From: an uncultured Alistipes sp.
GTDB taxonomy: Bacteria; Bacteroidota; Bacteroidia; Bacteroidales; Rikenellaceae
Length of the DNA stretch: 64,000 bases
Direction: 5' to 3'
NCBI GenBank assembly: GCA_900545315.1
Contig: UQYM01000005.1
Location: forward strand, 1-64,000
Shown here: piece by piece, positions 63,999-64,000 of the stretch
Numbering within the stretch: position 1 is the first letter of the stretch
Layout: each line of letters begins with the position of its first letter
Notes under the pieces: generated by a model
The model's database searches: none
What the model was told of the DNA's origin: nothing
Seen by the model: the letters and a program-made list of their open reading frames with translations, nothing else
Translations under genes and position numbers: made by a program

Positions 63999-64000
63999 CC

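Noticed and set aside
1..64000. CRISPR array or cas genes
   Set aside because: No regularly spaced repeats of 24-40 bases and no Cas-like protein; the only tandem arrays are the 6-bp and 7-bp ones listed.

Overview
The window reads as chromosomal DNA of a Bacteroidales gut-type bacterium. The evidence is the gene families (fimbrillin lipoproteins, BACON domain, GH97, a DUF4886-type protein, an ExbB/ExbD/ExbD/TonB cluster, a eukaryote-like long IleRS), the near absence of Shine-Dalgarno sites, several promoters of the Bacteroidetes form TTG-N19/20-TAnnTTTG, and a tRNA gene without encoded CCA. The genus cannot be fixed from sequence alone; Rikenellaceae or a relative is a guess.

Layout. (a) 1-10.4 kb is an AT-rich, worn accessory region: a transglutaminase-like protein (5' end outside the window), a GH36 and a GH97 alpha-galactosidase-type enzyme, a truncated rhomboid, an orphan OadB-type sodium pump subunit with a small membrane partner, a degenerate IS982-family element, and the wreck of a DUF4932-like metallopeptidase gene. 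(b) 10.4-16.6 kb (minus) is an RND efflux operon (adaptor, pump, outer-membrane channel) preceded by a small exported protein. (c) 16.8-19.5 kb carries an SMR exporter of Gdx/SugE type and asnB. (d) 19.7-25.4 kb (minus) is a tight four-gene operon of fimbrillin-like lipoproteins; its last member is fused to an M64 zinc peptidase. (e) 25.6-28.6 kb holds a large PEP-synthase-like ATP-grasp protein with receiver-like N-terminal regions, behind a long, apparently structured leader. (f) 29.5-31.6 kb pairs a FucP-type permease with a lipoprotein that resembles RbsD/FucU mutarotases. (g) 31.8-33.0 kb is an S-adenosylhomocysteinase-like NAD-binding protein. (h) 33.3-41.2 kb is the energy-transduction cluster: exbB, two exbD, tonB, a second anchorless protein made of two TonB C-terminal domains, a small membrane protein, a PstS-like lipoprotein and a TPR protein. 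(i) 41.9-47.8 kb is a TolC/HlyD/FtsX-permease/ATPase export operon. (j) 48-64 kb holds mixed housekeeping and envelope genes: acyltransferase 3, tRNA-Lys, DUF4886-like, RNase HI, a DksA/TraR-like protein, ileS, an M48 peptidase, gcvT, and an outer-membrane barrel with a large TPR protein that runs out of the window.

The observations most worth following are: the fimbrillin/M64 operon; the exported RbsD/FucU-like protein beside the fucose permease; the tandem-TonB protein, which looks assembled from pieces of its two neighbours (TonB C-domain and the TPR protein's signal peptide); the palindrome at 786-831, which matches the end of the IS982 element 7.7 kb away; and the DUF4932 wreck with a still readable HEFNH motif that no intact reading frame reveals.
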